Positions 61,625 through 64,000 of a DNA stretch of 64,000 nucleotides are shown one piece after another. The position numbers were made by a program, and so were the translations under genes. The notes under the pieces were generated by a model, which saw nothing but the letters and a program-made list of their open reading frames with translations, made no database searches and was not told the DNA's origin. The stretch comes from Arthrobacter sp. Lineage in GTDB: Bacteria > Actinomycetota > Actinomycetes > Actinomycetales > Micrococcaceae. Each line of letters starts with the position of its first letter. Position 1 is the first letter of the stretch. The stretch is taken from positions 124,001 through 188,000 of the forward strand of contig JAITLQ010000007.1 of NCBI GenBank assembly GCA_031277795.1, written 5' to 3'.

Positions 61625-62905
61625 GTGAGCACTACGTCCACCGCCGTGGCGGTCGACGACCCGACGGCGCACCTGCCCGTCACCCTGGAGGACGTCCGGC
61701 ACGCAGCCGAACTCCTCGACGGTGTCGTGGAGCGCACGGGCCTGCACCATTCCCGCGCCCTCGAACAGCTCGTCGGCGCCCCCGTCTGGCTCAAGGCAGA
61801 GAATCTGCAGCGCGCCGGGTCCTTCAAGGTCCGCGGGGCCTACGTCCGCATGGCCAAGCTCTCGCCCGAGGAGCGCGCCCGCGGCGTCGTGGCGGCCTCG
61901 GCAGGCAACCATGCCCAGGGCGTGGCCCAGGCGGCCAAGCGCCTCGGCATCAAGGCCCGCATCTACATGCCGCTCGGCGTGGCCCTGCCCAAGCTGGCCG
62001 CCACGCGCGATCACGGCGCCGAGGTCATCCTGCACGGCGACAACGTCGACCAGGCCCTCGCCGCCGCGGAGGAGTACGCCAAGAGCTCCGGCGCGGTCTT
62101 TGTGCACCCCTTCGACCACGGCGACATCATCGCCGGCCAGGGGACCATCGGCCTCGAGATCCTCGAGCAGTACCCAGACGTCGAGACCGTCATCATGGGC
62201 GTGGGCGGCGGCGGGCTGCTGGCCGGCACGGCCGTGGCGCTCAAGGGCAGGGCGGCGGAGCTCGGCCGCAGCATCAACGTGGTCGGTGTGCAGGCGGAGA
62301 ACGCCGCCGCCTACCCGCCCTCCCTCGCCGCCGACGCCCTCGTGCCGCTCAAGCGCGTGCGCACGATCGCCGACGGCATCGCGGTGGGTCGCCCCGGCCA
62401 GCTACCGTTCCAGATCATCCGCGAGCTGGTCGACGACGTCGTCACGGTCTCGGAGGATGCCCTGGCCCGCGCGCTCGTGTTCCTGCTCGAGCGCTCCAAG
62501 CTCGTCGTGGAGCCGGCCGGCGCCGTGGGCGTGGCCGCCCTGCTGGAGGGGACGCTGGCCGCGGCCGGCTTCGAGCCGAGCAAGACCGTGGTGGTCCTCT
62601 CCGGCGGCAACATCGACCCGCTGCTCATGCTCAAGGTGATCCAGCGCGGCCTGGCGGCGGCGGGGCGCTACATCACGGTGCGCATGATGCTCCAGGACCG
62701 CCCGGGCGAGCTGGCCACGATCTCGCGCGTCATCGCCGAGAACGACGCCAACGTGACCCGCGTCGATCACACGCGCATCGGCGGCGAGCTCTCCATGGGC
62801 GAGGTCGCCATCACGATCGACATGGAGACCAAGGGCGCCGCCCACTCCGAGCTCGTGCTCGAGGCGCTGCGCGAGGTCGGCTACGAGCCGATCATCATCA
62901 ACTAG
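61625..62905 (+). CDS. ilvA: Threonine ammonia-lyase (threonine dehydratase)
   Basis: 426 residues. It deaminates threonine to 2-oxobutyrate for isoleucine synthesis or catabolism. PLP lysine 68 in LQRAGSFKVRGAYVRM, SAGNHAQGVAQ, GVGGGGLLAG and SGGNIDP are present. A single ACT domain (about 345-426, RPGELATISRVIAENDANVTRVDH) gives the short regulated form, not the two-ACT E. coli IlvA. GTG start; downstream of the AI-2E gene by 3 bases. Confidence 0.96.
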   Translation: MSTTSTAVAVDDPTAHLPVTLEDVRHAAELLDGVVERTGLHHSRALEQLVGAPVWLKAENLQRAGSFKVRGAYVRMAKLSPEERARGVVAASAGNHAQGVAQAAKRLGIKARIYMPLGVALPKLAATRDHGAEVILHGDNVDQALAAAEEYAKSSGAVFVHPFDHGDIIAGQGTIGLEILEQYPDVETVIMGVGGGGLLAGTAVALKGRAAELGRSINVVGVQAENAAAYPPSLAADALVPLKRVRTIADGIAVGRPGQLPFQIIRELVDDVVTVSEDALARALVFLLERSKLVVEPAGAVGVAALLEGTLAAAGFEPSKTVVVLSGGNIDPLLMLKVIQRGLAAAGRYITVRMMLQDRPGELATISRVIAENDANVTRVDHTRIGGELSMGEVAITIDMETKGAAHSELVLEALREVGYEPIIIN

Positions 62906-62923
62906 CCCCGGGCATCCTTGAGG

Positions 62924-62976
62924 GAACGACGACGCGGCCGGCCTTTCGTGGAGAAAGGCCGGCCGCGTCGTCGTTC
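62924..62976. terminator. Bidirectional terminator between ilvA and greA
   Basis: 24 bp perfect inverted repeat (62924-62947 with 62953-62976), loop GTGGA. Confidence 0.9.
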
Positions 62977-63029
62977 AGTGAAGGGGTGCCGTCCGGCGCC
63001 CCGTTCCCGGCGCCGGAAGGCGGGGGGAA

Positions 63030-63515
63030 TCAGCCCTTGAAGGGGTGCGCCGAGATGATCTCGACGGGGATCTCGTTGCCGTTCGGCGCGGTGTAGCTGA
63101 GCTTCTCGCCGACCGTCTTGCCGTGGATCGCGGCGCCGAGCGCGGACTTCTCGGAGAAGACGTCGAGATCGGAGTCCCCGGCCAGCTCGCGGGAGCCGAA
63201 GAGGAAGGTGTTGGCGGCGCCGTTGATGGTGGCCTCGACGACCATGCCGGGCTCGACGATGCCGTCGTCCGCCGGGGCGTCGCCGACCTTGGCGCGCTCG
63301 AGCATCTGCTTGAGGTAGACGATGCGCCCCTCGTTCTTGCCCTGCTCCTCGCGCGCCGCGTGGTAGCCGCCGTTCTCCTTGAGGTCACCCTCGGAGCGCG
63401 CCTGCTCGATGCGATCGACGATCTCGGCGCGAAGCGGCCCGGTGCGGTTCTCCAGCTCGGCCTTCAGTCGGTCGTACGCTTCCTGCGTGAGCCAGACCTC
63501 GGATTCGGTCGCCAC
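63030..63515 (-). CDS. greA: Transcription elongation factor GreA
   Basis: 161 residues from GTG 63515 with AGGAGGA ribosome site. It rescues backtracked RNA polymerase. The coiled coil (QEAYDRLKAELENRTGPLRAEIVDRIEQARSEGDLKENGGYHAAREEQGKNEGRIVYLKQMLE) carries the catalytic acidic tip around DLKENGGY, and the FKBP-like carboxyl domain ends with GKTVGEKLSYTAPNG. Long leader with two hairpins. Confidence 0.97.
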   Translation of the reverse strand: MATESEVWLTQEAYDRLKAELENRTGPLRAEIVDRIEQARSEGDLKENGGYHAAREEQGKNEGRIVYLKQMLERAKVGDAPADDGIVEPGMVVEATINGAANTFLFGSRELAGDSDLDVFSEKSALGAAIHGKTVGEKLSYTAPNGNEIPVEIISAHPFKG

Positions 63516-63533
63516 GGATTCCTCCTTGTTCGG

Positions 63534-63555
63534 TTTTGCCCCGAGAGGGGCAAAA
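63534..63555 (-). promoter_or_regulatory. Hairpin immediately upstream of the greA ribosome site
   Basis: TTTTGCCCC-TCTC-GGGGCAAAA on the minus strand: 9 bp perfect stem. It ends 6 bases before the AAGGAGG element and could hide it or mark a leader attenuator. Confidence 0.5.
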
Positions 63556-63608
63556 GACGCATTCGCGTTGGCCCTTCCGCCGCGGCCCGCGGCCTCCGGC
63601 AACAAGAA

Positions 63609-63661
63609 ACCCCGTCGCGGGGGCTCCTGAGCGAGTGGCCAGTCAGAAGCTGTGACGGGGT
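63609..63661 (-). terminator. Long-loop hairpin in the greA leader
   Basis: ACCCCGTC and GACGGGGT (8 bp) are separated by 37 bases and followed on the minus strand by TTCTTGTT. It is either the terminator of the DUF4307 gene or an attenuator of greA. A TAGACT at 63688-63683 upstream could be a greA -10. Confidence 0.5.
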
Positions 63662-63769
63662 GGCTAACGCGTTTGAATGGAGAGTCTACCCCGCGGCCGG
63701 GCCGCCGCCCGCTGAAGGCGAGGGGGTCGGGGCGTGTCGGCGCCGGGCGCGGCGCCGGCGGGGGAAGGA

Positions 63770-64000
63770 TCAGTTCTCGCGGCAGCCGTGCATGCCGCCG
63801 GTCACGGCGGCGAAGACGGTGCGCAGGGGGACCGTGACCTGCACGGTGCGCAGGTTCCCGCCGGCGTCCTGGCCGTCCGCCGCGTCGAAGACGACGTCCT
63901 TGTAGCCGACGATCGCCTTGTCCTCCGAGAGGGCCTGCACCGCGCACGTGACACTCTCGCCCTGCGGCAGCGTGACGGCGACCGTCACGTCGGTCTGCCG
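63770..64000 (-). CDS. DUF4307 family protein, 5' end beyond the window
   Basis: Only the last 76 residues are visible; the frame remains open to the window edge (RQTDVTVAVTLPQGESVTC, then VGYKDVVFD, then VTVPLRTVFAAVTGGMHGCREN). This is the carboxyl-terminal part of DUF4307 proteins: an actinobacterial membrane-anchored protein encoded between greA and the mycothiol S-conjugate amidase gene mca. The carboxyl half is extracytoplasmic; function unknown. Confidence 0.82.
   Translation of the reverse strand, partial: RQTDVTVAVTLPQGESVTCAVQALSEDKAIVGYKDVVFDAADGQDAGGNLRTVQVTVPLRTVFAAVTGGMHGCREN

Noticed and set aside
61625-62905. A BCAA-type leader peptide or riboswitch before ilvA
   Set aside because: Only three bases separate it from the AI-2E gene; there is no leader region.
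60265-63096. A 943-codon open frame on the plus strand through the AI-2E and ilvA genes
   Set aside because: It is out of frame with two well-supported genes and consists of Arg/Pro/His-rich shadow sequence.

Overview
The window is about 70% GC chromosomal DNA from an actinobacterium, most likely of the order Micrococcales (Micrococcaceae or Arthrobacter-like). The evidence is: GTG starts and 1-4 base gene overlaps throughout; the block mazG-eno-ftsB-DUF501-ppx; greA beside a DUF4307 gene (normally near the mycothiol gene mca); a four-gene sdhCDAB operon; a ZTP riboswitch on glyA-folD; and a DUF222/HNH protein. I see no phage, IS element or CRISPR array. Almost all of it reads as ordinary chromosome, with catabolic and regulatory cassettes between conserved blocks.

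Layout. 1-1.3 kb: 3' part of a Cys/Met-type PLP enzyme. 1.6-4.5 kb: HNH/DUF222 protein and two small paralogous proteins of unknown function. 4.6-7.0 kb: ZTP riboswitch, glyA, folD. 7.0-10.4 kb (minus strand): DUF4190 membrane protein, catalase with an overlapping Fur-family regulator and its palindromic operator, and a lipoprotein. 10.5-13.2 kb: ABC-2 exporter. 13.3-18.8 kb: VOC protein, small membrane protein, two overlapping TetR genes, MFS transporter and YtcJ-like amidohydrolase. 19.0-21.5 kb: exonuclease III, trpS, 2H phosphoesterase.

21.6-26.6 kb is a coherent catabolic island: a TPP-dependent decarboxylase-like enzyme, an agmatinase/guanidinobutyrase-family ureohydrolase, an XRE-cupin regulator and a sodium:solute symporter, with shared GTTG(C) sequence elements in both control regions. 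I propose a route from 2-ketoarginine or guanidino compounds. The following 0.6 kb gap holds two copies of a long near-perfect palindrome. 27.2-30.7 kb is sdhCDAB on the minus strand with a CRP/GlxR-like site upstream. 31.1-33.5 kb: manC and an M20 amidohydrolase.

33.7-43.7 kb is a nucleoside uptake and salvage region: BMP-type nucleoside-binding lipoprotein, ABC ATPase, two permeases, cytidine deaminase, thymidine phosphorylase, then DedA, adenosine deaminase and mazG. It runs into eno-ftsB-DUF501-ppx (43.8-48.0 kb), a type II NADH dehydrogenase, a succinate-semialdehyde dehydrogenase, a tRNA with anticodon UAA, a small membrane protein and a phosphoesterase.

52.5-57.3 kb: a TetR regulator with an APH-kinase/class-III-aminotransferase fusion (candidate kinase plus phospholyase) and, divergently, a secreted M23/SH3 cell-wall hydrolase whose upstream region carries three GTCACA repeats. 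The window ends with a ROK-family regulator, a Pth2-type peptidyl-tRNA hydrolase, Bax inhibitor-1 and AI-2E family membrane proteins, ilvA, greA and a DUF4307 gene cut by the window edge. Several genes have a -10 hexamer 6-7 bases from the start codon, which suggests leaderless transcripts.
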